Shown here: positions 19,317 through 28,663 of the stretch, piece by piece
Layout of the letters: every line of letters begins with the position of its first letter
Numbering within the stretch: the first letter of the stretch is position 1
Source: Candidatus Accumulibacter phosphatis
GTDB lineage: Bacteria > Pseudomonadota > Gammaproteobacteria > Burkholderiales > Rhodocyclaceae
Assembly (NCBI RefSeq): GCF_012939955.1
Contig: NZ_SPMY01000044.1
Coordinates: 1-64,000, forward strand
Direction: 5' to 3'
Length of the DNA: 64,000 bases
Made by a program: the position numbers and the translations under genes
The notes under the pieces: model-generated
Database searches by the model: none
What the model was told of the DNA's origin: nothing
What the model saw: the letters and a program-made list of their open reading frames with translations, nothing else

Positions 19317-19505
19317 TCAAATCTCGACCATTTCGAAGTCTTCCTTGCGCGCACCGCACTCTGGACAGGTCCAGTTGATGGGAACATCCTGCCAGCGAGT
19401 GCCAGGGGCGAGGCCTTCGTCGGGCAGGCCGGCTGCTTCGTCATAAATGAAGCCGCAGGTGAGGCACATCCAGGTGAGGTAGTGGTGGTCGTTTGCTGTG
19501 TTCAT
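19317..19505 (-). CDS. rubA: Rubredoxin
   Basis: A 62-residue one-iron electron carrier. The four cysteines that bind iron are in CLTCG (Cys14, Cys17) and CPECG (Cys47, Cys50), and the conserved GFIYDEAAG, GLAPGTRWQDVP and KEDFE segments are all present. The start is ATG 19505 (MNTANDHHYL). The upstream extension of the frame is not needed. It is divergent from thiD, as is common in betaproteobacteria. Confidence 0.95.
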   Translation of the reverse strand: MNTANDHHYLTWMCLTCGFIYDEAAGLPDEGLAPGTRWQDVPINWTCPECGARKEDFEMVEI

Positions 19506-19625
19506 GGCTACCGTCAGTTTTCGGTTAGAATCGGCGAAAAACCCGTAGATTCTAGCCAAACCCCTCTCTTGCTGCCAAGGTTTTCTTTTCGACAGAAAAT
19601 CTTCGCTTACCGCGGTTGCTTATTG

Positions 19626-20480
19626 ATGACCACCTATCCTGTGCACATGCCGCCACCGATCGTGTTGAGTTTCGCGGCCAGCGACCCCTCTGGCGGCGCC
19701 GGCTTGCAGGCCGACCTGATGACTGCCTCGGCGCTCGGCTGTCACGCTTTATCGGTGATCACGGCGTTGACGGTTCAGGACTCTCTCGGAGTCGCCAGTA
19801 TTTTCGCCATCGCTGCCGACTGGGTCGAACGTCAGGCGCGGACCCTGCTGGAGGACATGCCGGTAGCAGCGTTCAAGATCGGACTCCTGGGCAGTGCCGA
19901 GAACATGCACGTCATCGCCGAAATTCTCGCCGATTACCCGCATGTGCCGGTGGTTCTCGACCCGGTACTGGCCTCCGGGCGCGGCGACGAACTGGCCGAT
20001 GACGAAATGATTGCCACGCTGCGCGAGGTCTTGCTGCCGCGGACCACGATCCTGACGCCGAATTCGCTGGAAGCGCGTCGCCTCGCTGACGAGGCGGAAG
20101 AAGGGGAGGGCATGGATGCGCCCCGGGCCCTAGATGACTGCGCGCAGCGCTTGCTTTCCTTCGGTTGCCAGTACGTGTTATTGACTGGAACGCATGACAA
20201 TACGCCACGCGTTGTCAATAGCCTCTACGGCCGCGAGAGCGGGCTGTTGCGCAGCGACGTCTGGGACCGCCTGCCCGGCAGCTATCACGGTTCGGGTTGT
20301 ACGCTGGCCTCGGCGATAGCCGCTCATCTCGCCAGTGGCCTGCCGGTGAGCGAGGCGGTGCAGGCGGCGCAGGCGTACACCTGGCAAGCACTGGCGGCCG
20401 GTTTTCGTGCGGGCATGGGCCAGTACCTGCCGGATCGCTTCTTCCGCTTGCGCGCTGGCAGCGGAGCTCTCCTTGTCTGA
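19626..20480 (+). CDS. thiD: Hydroxymethylpyrimidine/phosphomethylpyrimidine kinase
   Basis: ThiD phosphorylates HMP and HMP-phosphate in thiamine synthesis. This 284-residue ribokinase-fold protein shows FAASDPSGGAGLQADLMTAS at the N-terminus, KIGLLGSAENMHVIAEIL, VVLDPVLASGRGDELAD, LTPNSLEARRL and the catalytic GSGCTLASAIAAHL with the anion-hole glycines. I choose ATG 19626; an internal ATG eight codons later is possible. thiE follows after 16 bp. Confidence 0.95.
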   Translation: MTTYPVHMPPPIVLSFAASDPSGGAGLQADLMTASALGCHALSVITALTVQDSLGVASIFAIAADWVERQARTLLEDMPVAAFKIGLLGSAENMHVIAEILADYPHVPVVLDPVLASGRGDELADDEMIATLREVLLPRTTILTPNSLEARRLADEAEEGEGMDAPRALDDCAQRLLSFGCQYVLLTGTHDNTPRVVNSLYGRESGLLRSDVWDRLPGSYHGSGCTLASAIAAHLASGLPVSEAVQAAQAYTWQALAAGFRAGMGQYLPDRFFRLRAGSGALLV

Positions 20481-20496
20481 CACGATTTGCTCGCTC

Positions 20497-21174
20497 ATGC
20501 AGCAACGGAAGCAGGATCCCCAGCAGCCGCTGCGCGGCCTCTACGCGATCACCCCTGATTGCCTGGCCGCGACCGTCCTGCTGGAGCGGGTTCGGGAGGC
20601 CTTGCAGGGCGGCGCGGCCTTTGTCCAGTATCGCGACAAGGGCGGTGACGCGGCTCGCCGGGCGGAGACCGCGCGCGCTTTGCTCGTGCTTTGCCGGCAG
20701 TTCGGCGCCCGTTTGCTGATCAACGACGACCTGGCGCTGGCGCTGGCGGTAGGCGCCGACGGGCTGCACCTGGGCGCCGCCGATGGCCAGCTGTCGGCCG
20801 CGCGCGAGGCGCTTGGCGGCGCTCGTCTGCTCGGCGCTTCGTGCTACAACGACTTCGAGCGCGCCCGCGCTGCCGCGGCGGCTGGCGCGGACTACCTGGC
20901 CTTTGGCGCCATGCACCCCTCGTCCAGCAAGCCGCTGGCGGTGCGTGCCTCGCCGTCGCTGATTACTCGCTGTTGCGCCGAATTGCAGCTGCCGGCCTGT
21001 GCCATTGGCGGTATAACCGTCGAGAATGCCGCGCCGCTGCTGGCTGCCGGTGCCGATCTGCTGGCGGTGATCAGTGATCTCTTCGAGGCCCCCGACGTGG
21101 CGTCGCGCGCCGCCGCTTATCAACAACTATTCGAGGAAAATGCTCTTGATCTCCCAAAATCAACAACTCTTTGA
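20497..21174 (+). CDS. thiE: Thiamine-phosphate synthase
   Basis: ThiE couples HMP pyrophosphate with thiazole phosphate. The TIM-barrel landmarks are present: [51 protein letters not shown] and [10 protein letters not shown]. The protein is 225 residues from ATG 20497; a TTG at 20473 overlapping thiD is an alternative. Its 3' end overlaps the hemL start by 35 bp, so thiD, thiE and hemL are one transcription unit. Confidence 0.94.
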   Translation: MQQRKQDPQQPLRGLYAITPDCLAATVLLERVREALQGGAAFVQYRDKGGDAARRAETARALLVLCRQFGARLLINDDLALALAVGADGLHLGAADGQLSAAREALGGARLLGASCYNDFERARAAAAAGADYLAFGAMHPSSSKPLAVRASPSLITRCCAELQLPACAIGGITVENAAPLLAAGADLLAVISDLFEAPDVASRAAAYQQLFEENALDLPKSTTL

Positions 21175-22426
21175 GCGTGCCCAGAAGCACATACCGGGTG
21201 GCGTGAACTCGCCGGTGCGTGCTTTTCGTTCGGTCGGCGGGACGCCGCGCTTCTTCGTTGCCGGCTCCGGCGCCCATGTCACCGATGCCGACGGTCAGCG
21301 CTACATCGACTATGTCGGCTCCTGGGGGCCGTTGATTCTCGGGCACGCGCATGCGGGCGTGCTGGCGGCGGTTCAGGAAGCGACGCTGCGCGGGCTGTCT
21401 TTCGGCGCGCCGACCGAAAGCGAGGTCGATATGGCCGATCTGTTGTGTGAGTTGCTGCCTTCGCTGGAAATGGTGCGCCTGGTCAGTTCCGGGACCGAGG
21501 CAACGATGAGCGCCATCCGCCTGGCGCGCGGCCATACCGGGCGTGACCTGCTGATCAAGTTCGAGGGCTGCTACCACGGCCATTCCGACAGTCTGCTGGT
21601 CAAGGCCGGTTCGGGGATGCTGACGCTCGGCAATCCGAGTTCCGCAGGCGTGCCTGCTGACCTTGCCCGGCAAACCCTGGTTCTCGACTACAACGATAGC
21701 GCCGGGCTCGAAGCGGCGTTTGCCGAGCACGGCGCGAAGATCGCGGCGGTAATCGTCGAAGCGGTCGCCGGAAACATGAACCTGGTCATGCCGCGGCCGG
21801 AATTTCTGCAGACGATGCGCAACTTGTGCAGCGAGCACGGCGCAGTGCTGATTTTCGACGAGGTGATGACCGGTTTCCGGGTCGGCCTCAAGGGCGCGCA
21901 GGGGCTGTACGGCATCACGCCGGACCTGACCACGCTTGGCAAAGTGATCGGCGGCGGCCTGCCGGTGGGTGCCTTCGGCGGTCGTCGGGAAATCATGGCC
22001 CAGGTGGCGCCCCTTGGTCCGGTCTATCAGGCGGGCACCCTGTCCGGAAATCCGGTGGCTGTGGCGGCGGGCCTGGCGACTCTGAAGCGCGTCCGCGCGA
22101 GCGGTTTCTACGAGCAATTGACGCAGCGTACCCGGCAGCTGACCGATGGCTTGCGAGCTGCGGCAGCCAAAAACGGCGTCCCGTTTTCAGCGCAGGCAGT
22201 GGGCGGCATGTTCGGACTCTACTTCCGTTCCGAGTGTCCGCAGACCTACGCCGAAGTGATGAGTTGCGATGTGCATGCCTTCAACCGCTTCTTTCACGGT
22301 ATGCTCGACGCCGGCCACTACTTCGCTCCCGCCGCTTACGAAGCCGGTTTCGTTTCGGCAGCGCATGAGGAGGCCGATATTGCGGCGACTGTCGCTGCTG
22401 CCGAAGCGCTGTTCAAGGCCTGGTGA
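21140..22426 (+). CDS. hemL: Glutamate-1-semialdehyde 2,1-aminomutase
   Basis: HemL makes 5-aminolevulinate from glutamate semialdehyde, feeding heme and other tetrapyrroles. The 428-residue class III aminotransferase fold has [13 protein letters not shown] at the start, [34 protein letters not shown] and the PLP lysine at about Lys268 in [17 protein letters not shown]. The start at ATG 21140 lies inside the end of thiE. The gene is convergent with the corA-like gene that ends 51 bp away. Confidence 0.96.
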   Translation: MLLISQNQQLFERAQKHIPGGVNSPVRAFRSVGGTPRFFVAGSGAHVTDADGQRYIDYVGSWGPLILGHAHAGVLAAVQEATLRGLSFGAPTESEVDMADLLCELLPSLEMVRLVSSGTEATMSAIRLARGHTGRDLLIKFEGCYHGHSDSLLVKAGSGMLTLGNPSSAGVPADLARQTLVLDYNDSAGLEAAFAEHGAKIAAVIVEAVAGNMNLVMPRPEFLQTMRNLCSEHGAVLIFDEVMTGFRVGLKGAQGLYGITPDLTTLGKVIGGGLPVGAFGGRREIMAQVAPLGPVYQAGTLSGNPVAVAAGLATLKRVRASGFYEQLTQRTRQLTDGLRAAAAKNGVPFSAQAVGGMFGLYFRSECPQTYAEVMSCDVHAFNRFFHGMLDAGHYFAPAAYEAGFVSAAHEEADIAATVAAAEALFKAW

Positions 22427-22477
22427 TGGGGATGGTGTTTGGCCGCCTGGTGCAGCGTGGGCAGGGCAGCCCTGTAT

Positions 22478-23863
22478 TCAGGCGGTCCTGCGGTTGGCGG
22501 CGCGGTTGCTCTTGAGTCTGCGCTTCTCAAAATATTTCAGCCCGAAATACATGCAGCTGCCGATGCCCACCATGCCGACGAGCAGTGCCGAATAGGCGAT
22601 CGGCCAGGGAATGCCCTCGGTCACCATCGTGAACTCCGACATGCCACCCATGCCGGCCAGGACGTTGATCGGCATGAAGATGACGCTGAGAATCGTCAGC
22701 CGCTTGATGTCCTTGTTCTGGTTGATGTTGATCGCGCTGTCGGTGGCATCCATCAGGAAGTTGATCTTGTTGAACAGGAAGGCGGTGTGGCCGTCGAGCG
22801 ACTCGATGTCGCGCAGGATTTCCTTTCCGTCGGTCAGTTGCGCGTCGGAAAGGAAGCGGCCGCGCAGCAGGAACGACAGGGCGCGGCGGGTATCGAGCAC
22901 GTTGCGCCGGGTGCGTCCGTTGATGTCCTCGGCCTCGGAAATGGCCGCCAGGATCTGCGTTGCTTCCTGGTCGGTGACGTGTGAACGGAGCACCTGCCTG
23001 CCGACCCGCTCGAGTTCCGCGTACACATCCTCCAGCGCATTCGCCGAGTACTCCACGTCAGCGGCGTAGAGGTCGAGCAGGACGTCCTTGCCGTCGGTCA
23101 CATAGCCGGGCCGCGTGCGCGCGCGCGCGCGCTGCAGGCGGAACACCGGCAATTCCTCGGTGCGGATGGTGAACAGGATGTCGTTCTGCAGAATCAGGGC
23201 CACCGGGACGTTGCGCGACTCTTCCCTGGTATCGAGCAGAAAGTCCGAATGCAGGTGAATATGTCCTTCTTCATCGACGTAGAAACGGGCGCTGGCTTCC
23301 AGATCGGTGAGGCTGCCGGGGTCGGGCAAGTCGACTTCGAAGCGGCGGCCAATCCAGTTGCGGATTTTCTTCGTGGGCGCGATCAGGTCCACCCAGATCG
23401 GGTGCACGCCCTGCAGGTCTTCGGGGCGGGTAATGGCGATCTGACGCAGGTGGCCGGCGTGCAGTTCGAAAGCAGTGACCGCCGTTTTCTCGTTGCGGTA
23501 ATGGCTGTCGTCGATCAACTCTTCGAGGATATCGTCGGAAAGTATGGCCAGGATCGGATCGGCGCCTTCCTTGACTTCTTCCCAGACCACCAGGCGCTCG
23601 TTGGGCTCCAGCGCTTCAATGATATAGGCAACTTCTTTCGGCGGCATCAGCCTGAGCTTCTGGCGCAGTTCGCGGCGATACTGTTGCTGGATCTCGGCGC
23701 TGGCTTCGTCGAGCGCCAGGCTGTCCTGGTCGCGCAACAAGGGCTCGACGAGTTCCTCGACGCGCTTTTGCAGCGAGAGCAGCGAACGCACCTCGTCGAG
23801 ATGAACGTCGGCGAGTCCTTTTTCCAGCGCTTCGGGCGCCAGCCGCTTGTTTTCGTCGCTCAA
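22478..23863 (-). CDS. corA: CorA family magnesium transporter with extended N-terminus
   Basis: A pentameric CorA-type divalent-cation channel, 461 residues. The N-terminal 120 residues resemble the helical MgtE-N module (MPPKEVAYIIEALEPNERLVVWEEV). The CorA cytoplasmic domain follows, then two C-terminal transmembrane helices near the end. The pore signature, usually Gly-Met-Asn, reads AGMGGMSEF, a variant I know from proteobacterial CorA homologues. The start I prefer is TTG at 23863, preceded by a GGCGAGG ribosome-binding site. The same frame is open for another 1.8 kb upstream, but that is antisense to kup and not coding. Ion specificity is inferred. Confidence 0.88.
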   Translation of the reverse strand: MSDENKRLAPEALEKGLADVHLDEVRSLLSLQKRVEELVEPLLRDQDSLALDEASAEIQQQYRRELRQKLRLMPPKEVAYIIEALEPNERLVVWEEVKEGADPILAILSDDILEELIDDSHYRNEKTAVTAFELHAGHLRQIAITRPEDLQGVHPIWVDLIAPTKKIRNWIGRRFEVDLPDPGSLTDLEASARFYVDEEGHIHLHSDFLLDTREESRNVPVALILQNDILFTIRTEELPVFRLQRARARTRPGYVTDGKDVLLDLYAADVEYSANALEDVYAELERVGRQVLRSHVTDQEATQILAAISEAEDINGRTRRNVLDTRRALSFLLRGRFLSDAQLTDGKEILRDIESLDGHTAFLFNKINFLMDATDSAININQNKDIKRLTILSVIFMPINVLAGMGGMSEFTMVTEGIPWPIAYSALLVGMVGIGSCMYFGLKYFEKRRLKSNRAANRRTA

Positions 23864-24240
23864 GGTTGTGCCTCGCCGATGTGAATGCCGCACTATAAGG
23901 GGCGGGAGTTTAGCATTCCCGGAAGGGCAGGATGTTCGCGTTCGGGCGCTTTTTTTCGCAATCGAAACAAGTTGAAATCCTTGTCCCGCGAGCACTGTGG
24001 CAGCGCTGCCTTTTGTGCTGCGATGGCCTCTTTTCTGTTCTTGCGATCGCCTTGCATTCGTCCTAAAATCGCCCCCTTCTTTGCTTCTTTGCTTCCTCCT
24101 TGTGGCGGTTGACGAGAGACTCAGGGAGCGCCTTGCCAAATGGGGATCCGTGACCGGCTGCAGCCGCCTGCCCGCCCCGCCCTCAGGTCGCGGAAGACCC
24201 GCGGCAATCGTAGCAGCGTTAGCAGCATTCACGGAGAGGC
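23864..24240. other. Divergent intergenic region corA/kup
   Basis: A 378-bp gap between the divergent corA-like and kup genes. Beyond the kup promoter candidate and a leader of about 165 nt with GC-rich inverted segments (24150-24200), I see no gene. I looked for a known cation or c-di-AMP riboswitch and could not match one. Confidence 0.5.
24041..24069 (+). promoter_or_regulatory. Sigma-70 promoter candidate for kup
   Basis: TTGCGA (24041-24046) and TAAAAT (24064-24069) with a 17-bp spacer, about 170 bp upstream of the kup start. The same -35 hexamer with the same spacing occurs upstream of phoU. Confidence 0.5.
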
Positions 24241-24241
24241 G

Positions 24242-26147
24242 ATGAGCGCCGAGAACGTAACACACGGCAACAGCCCGGGCTTGGCAGGGACCGCCCTGGC
24301 GGCGATGGGCGTCGTCTTTGGCGACATCGGCACGAGTCCGCTGTACACCATGAAGGAAGTCTTTGGCGGTCACCATCCGCTGCCGATCGATAGCGACAGC
24401 GTGCTGGGAATTCTCTCGCTCGTTTTCTGGGCGCTGACGATCACCGTTTCGCTCAAATACGTGCTGTTCATCATGCGTGCCGACAACAAGGGCGAGGGCG
24501 GCATCATGGCCCTCACGGCCTTGGCCCTGCGCACCGCGAATGCCTCGCCGCGCGTCTTGTGGATGTTGTCGGCCCTGGGCATCTTCGGCGCCGCGCTGTT
24601 TTACGGCGATGCCGTGATCACCCCGGCGATGTCGGTCCTCGCGGCAGTCGAAGGTCTCGAAGTCGTGGCGCCGCAGTTGGAGGCCTACGTCTTGCCGATC
24701 ACCGTCGCCATTCTGGTCCTGCTCTTCGTATTTCAACGCCACGGCACGGCTGCCGTCGGCGCGTTGTTTGGCCCGCTGATGTTGTTCTGGTTTGCCACCC
24801 TCGGCGCACTTGGCTTGTGGAACGTGATCCAGCATCCGCACGTGTTGCTGGCGATCAATCCCTGGTATGCGCTGAGTTTCATTGTCGAACATCAGGGGTT
24901 GGCCTTCCTGGCGCTGGGTTCGGTGGTACTGGCGATCACTGGCGGCGAAGCGCTTTACGCCGACATGGGCCATTTCGGACGGCGGTCGATCAAGTGGGCG
25001 TGGTTCGCCTGCGTCTTTCCGCTGCTGTACCTCAACTATCTTGGCCAGGGAGCCTTGATTCTTGCCGACTCGACGGCGGTCGAAAACCCCTTCTTCCTGA
25101 TGGCGCCCAGTGAGCTGCTGCGCGTACCGCTGGTCTTGCTGGCCACCGTGGCCACCGTGATCGCTTCGCAGGCGGTAATTTCCGGAGCCTTTTCGCTGAC
25201 CAGCCAGGCCATGCAGTTGGGGTATTGTCCGCGCATCCGCGTCAAGTTCACGTCCGAACGCGAGAAGGGCCAGATCTACGTTCCGAACATCAACTGGCTG
25301 CTCCTGGCTGCAGTGATCGTCGTCGTCCTCGGCTTCCGCTCGTCGTCGAACCTGGCTTCGGCCTACGGCATTGCGGTCACCCTGACGATGATGATCGATA
25401 CCCTGCTCGCCTTCGTCGTGGTGCGCGCACTGTGGCACTGGAGCTGGCCGCGCGCCGCGCTGTTCCTGGTTTTTTTTCGTAGTCGTCGACATTGCCTTCT
25501 TCTCGGCCAACGTGATCAAGATCCTTGACGGCGGCTGGTTCCCGCTGGCTCTCGGTCTGTCGGTCTTTGTCCTGCTGTCGACCTGGAAGCTCGGGCGCCG
25601 GCTGCTGTACGAAAAGCTCGAACAAGACACGATACCGCTCGACGCGTTCATCACGAGCCTCGAAGCCGGAGGACCGCACCGCGTCGACGGCACCGGCGTC
25701 TTCCTCACCGCCAACCCTGACGGCGTGCCGCGGGCCTTGCTCCATAACCTTTATCACAACAAGGTCCTGCACCAGTGCGTGGTGTTGCTGCACGTCGACG
25801 TCGAGGACGTCCCACGCATCGCCGAACCCGAGCGCGTGCGCGTCGAAGCATTCCCCGCCGGTTTTTACCGGGTGTTCGTCCGCTATGGCTTCAAGGACGA
25901 AGCGGACCTGCCGCAGGCGTTGGAACTGTGCGCCGGCCACGGCCTGTCGTTCGAGATGATGGAGACCTCGTTCTTTCTTGGCCGCGAGACGATCGTCACC
26001 ATACCGATTGCTAGACGCTCGCGTATGGCCCTCTGGCGGCAGGTCCTGTACACTTGGATGTTCCGCAACGCCGACCCGGCGACTGCCTTCTTCAAGATCC
26101 CGCCGAACCGGGTGGTCGAGCTGGGTGCGCAGGTCGAGCTGTCGTAG
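24242..26147 (+). CDS. kup: Low-affinity potassium transporter Kup (frameshifted)
   Basis: Kup family proton-coupled potassium importer of the inner membrane. The first piece (from ATG 24242, with a GGAGAGG ribosome-binding site) has the family signature [17 protein letters not shown] and most transmembrane helices. The second piece carries [19 protein letters not shown], the last helices and the hydrophilic C-terminal domain. The frame changes at a run of eight T (25470-25477); seven T would give [11 protein letters not shown] and one protein of about 634 residues, matching the family length of about 620. A repeat R2 copy lies 26 bp after the stop. Either a real null allele, slippage or a homopolymer sequencing error. 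Confidence 0.9.
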
Positions 26148-26172
26148 CCCTTGCTTAACGGCTCGCGACTGC

Positions 26173-26336
26173 GTAGGCGATTGCCAGAAAAGAACGTACC
26201 AGATTGCGCCGGATTTTCGGTCGGCTTCAAGGCGCGACAACAGGCGCATAGTCGAACTATGTAACTGTTGTCGTAACACAGAAGACGGGCGAAAAGACAA
26301 GCAAGACGGTATGTTCTTTGACAGAAATCGCCTTAG
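26173..26336. repeat. MITE-like palindromic repeat R2, copy 2 (inverted relative to copy 1)
   Basis: Reverse complement of the R2 element at 4821-4982 with only scattered differences. It has the same terminal inverted repeats (TAGGCGATT and AATCGCCTTAG) and the same internal cruciform around CATAGTCGAACTATG. It lies between the stop of kup and the start of the next plus-strand gene, so it could terminate kup transcription. Confidence 0.85.
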
Positions 26337-26395
26337 TTTCCAGGGATCGACGAGGCTTCCGTCCACCGCTGCATGGCCGATCATCGGAGAACGAA

Positions 26396-27721
26396 ATGAG
26401 CGTCCGACGACACCTCATCACCGCGCTCCTCCTTGGCTCCCTGACGGCCGCTGTGCCCGCCGGGGAACTGCCCTCGGCGCCCGACGAACTGGGCAGCATT
26501 CGTCGTAACGAGCGCGGCCAGCTGGAGGTGTTAAAGCCGCCCGGAGAGACTGCACCGGGCGCCGCCCGTAATGCCGATCGACAGGCTGGGCCTGGCCAGC
26601 CGCTGCAGCAGCAGCGAATCCCTGCGACGACGAGCGGCCGGACCATCGTCGTCGGGCCGCAGGAGTCGGTGCGCAGCATCCAGGAAGCGGCGCGCATCGC
26701 GCGTGACGGCGACACCATCGAAATTCGTTCCGGCGAGTACCGGCAGCAGGCGGTCGTCTGGACGCAAGCCCGGCTCACCATCCGGGGGGTCGGCAAGCGT
26801 CCGCGGCTGATTGCCGACGGCGATCATGCCGAGGGCAAGGCCTTGTGGGTGGTGCGCAACGCGAACATGCTGATCGAGAACCTCGAGTTCAGGGGCGTGC
26901 GCGTCGCCAACGGTAACGGCGCCGGCATTCGCTTCGAAAAAGGCCACTTGAAAGTCGTTCGCTGTGCGTTCTTCGACAACGAGACGGGAATCCTGACCAG
27001 CAATTTCGCGGACGCCGTGCTCGAAGTAGAGGATAGCGAGTTCGGCGAGGCACCAAGGCACGCCGGTGCCTTGCACCACCTGCTTTACGTTGGCAAGATT
27101 GCCCGACTGAGCGTCCAGGGAAGTCGCTTTCAGCAGGGCTTTCGCGGTCACCTGCTCAAATCGCGGGCGCGTGAAAGTGCCATCCTTTACAACCTGCTGG
27201 TCGACGGCCCCGACGGCAGTGCTTCGTACGAACTCGAGTTCCCGAACGGCGGTCTGGCCTGGGTGATCGGCAACGTCATCAGCCAGAGCGACAATACCGA
27301 AAACCCGGAGCTGGTTTCCTACGGCGCCGAAGGTCAGCACTGGCCCGATAATGCGCTCTATCTGGCGCACAACACGCTCTTCGACTCCTTGCTCGCTGGC
27401 CACTACCTGCGCGTCTGGACCGACAGGATGCCGCCCGAAACGGAAGTCTGGGCGGTCAACAACCTGCTCGTCGGCCGGGGTGTTTTCGCGCCGCAAGCCC
27501 GCGGTCGCTTCGAGGGCAATCGCAGCATCGATCGCTCACTGCTGGTCGATGTCGATGGCCTGCCGTTCCGGCTGCCGAATAACTCGCCCTTGCGTGGCAC
27601 GGCCACCTCGCCAGGCTTTGTTCGTGAGCGGAGTCTGGCCCCCAGCGCCGAATTCAAACTGCCCGCCGGAACCCACCCACTGCCCGTTGGCAGCCCCTTG
27701 ACAGCGGGTGCCTTGCAGTAG
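26396..27721 (+). CDS. Secreted right-handed beta-helix repeat protein
   Basis: A 441-residue exported protein. The signal peptide is about residues 1-22 (basic MSVRRH, hydrophobic core LITALLLGSLTAAVPA). A proline- and glutamine-rich linker is followed by a parallel beta-helix domain. Its start, TIVVGPQESVRSIQEAARIARDGDTIEI, is typical of pectate-lyase-like/DUF1565 folds, and repeated coils such as NANMLIENLEFRGVRVANGNG and LKVVRCAFFDNETGI follow. No catalytic set can be named from sequence alone. A polysaccharide lyase or epimerase role is possible but unproven. Start at ATG 26396 (CGGAGAACGAA upstream), because the longer frame begins inside repeat R2. Confidence 0.8.
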   Translation: MSVRRHLITALLLGSLTAAVPAGELPSAPDELGSIRRNERGQLEVLKPPGETAPGAARNADRQAGPGQPLQQQRIPATTSGRTIVVGPQESVRSIQEAARIARDGDTIEIRSGEYRQQAVVWTQARLTIRGVGKRPRLIADGDHAEGKALWVVRNANMLIENLEFRGVRVANGNGAGIRFEKGHLKVVRCAFFDNETGILTSNFADAVLEVEDSEFGEAPRHAGALHHLLYVGKIARLSVQGSRFQQGFRGHLLKSRARESAILYNLLVDGPDGSASYELEFPNGGLAWVIGNVISQSDNTENPELVSYGAEGQHWPDNALYLAHNTLFDSLLAGHYLRVWTDRMPPETEVWAVNNLLVGRGVFAPQARGRFEGNRSIDRSLLVDVDGLPFRLPNNSPLRGTATSPGFVRERSLAPSAEFKLPAGTHPLPVGSPLTAGALQ

Positions 27722-27791
27722 GCCGCTCCAGCCACTCCAGCCACCCCCCCCGCAATGGCGCGTCAGCAAGTGCGCTCGCTACTCCGTCTGC

Positions 27792-28523
27792 TCACTCGCC
27801 GTCGTCCATGACCACGTTGGTATAGACCTCCTGGACGTCATCGAGTACGTCGAGCGCGTCAATAAGTTTCTGCATGCGCTGCGCGTCGTCGCCGGTGAGG
27901 GGCGTCTCGTTTTCCGCCTTCATGGTCACGCCGCCGTACTCGGACTGGAAACCGGCGGCTTCGAGCGCGTCCTTGACCACAAAATACGCTCCCGGCGCAG
28001 TGATCACTTCCATCGAGCCGTCGTCATTGCTGAGCACGTCGTCTGCACCAGCTTCGATGGCCGCGTCCATCAGTGCTGCTTCGTCGGTCCCGGGGGCGAA
28101 CAGCAACTGCCCGCAGTGGGTGAACTGAAAAGCGACACAGCCATCGGTGCCGAGATTGCCACCGTATTTGTTGAAGGCGTGGCGAACGTCGGCGACGGTG
28201 CGCGTCTTGTTGTCGGTCAGGCAATCGACGATGACCGCGGCGCCGCCGATGCCGTAGCCTTCATAGCGAATCTCGACGTAATCGACGCCTTCAAGCTCGC
28301 CGGTGCCTTTCTTGATCGCGTTGTCGATCTTGTCCTTGGGCATGTTGACGCCTTTGGCCTTGTCGATCGCCACCCGCAGGCGTGGGTTGAAGGCCGCATC
28401 GCCACCGCCCATCTTGGCCGACACCGTGATTTCCGCAGCGATCTTGGAAAAGGATGCGCTGCGTCTTTCATCCTGGCGACCTTTGCGGTGCTGGATGTTT
28501 GCCCATTTCGAATGTCCTGCCAT
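27792..28523 (-). CDS. yebC: YebC/PmpR family transcriptional/translational regulator
   Basis: YebC family protein of 243 residues. It begins with the signature [18 protein letters not shown] and carries [36 protein letters not shown] and [14 protein letters not shown]. The family was first described as DNA-binding regulators. More recent work links some members to translation of difficult proline stretches. It is convergent with the beta-helix gene and divergent from the HerA-like gene (140 bp). Confidence 0.95.
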   Translation of the reverse strand: MAGHSKWANIQHRKGRQDERRSASFSKIAAEITVSAKMGGGDAAFNPRLRVAIDKAKGVNMPKDKIDNAIKKGTGELEGVDYVEIRYEGYGIGGAAVIVDCLTDNKTRTVADVRHAFNKYGGNLGTDGCVAFQFTHCGQLLFAPGTDEAALMDAAIEAGADDVLSNDDGSMEVITAPGAYFVVKDALEAAGFQSEYGGVTMKAENETPLTGDDAQRMQKLIDALDVLDDVQEVYTNVVMDDGE

Positions 28524-28663
28524 GCTGACCTCTACTGATCGCGATCTTGCTGCCGGCGTTGCCGGGGCAACAAACCGGGCCGCAAATGGTTGATAATCAA
28601 GCTCGGCATTTTAGCATCTCTCGAATTGTCATCCCGCCCAGTCCCCATTTTTCGGAGTCGCCC

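Noticed and set aside
24100-24241. Riboswitch in the kup leader
   Set aside because: GC-rich inverted segments exist, but I could not match a known K+/Mg2+/c-di-AMP riboswitch consensus.
23864-25714. Upstream extension of the corA frame, antisense to kup (total 1078 codons)
   Set aside because: The protein segment is basic/Gln-rich shadow sequence opposite a clear kup; TTG 23863 with a ribosome-binding site gives the normal CorA N-terminus.
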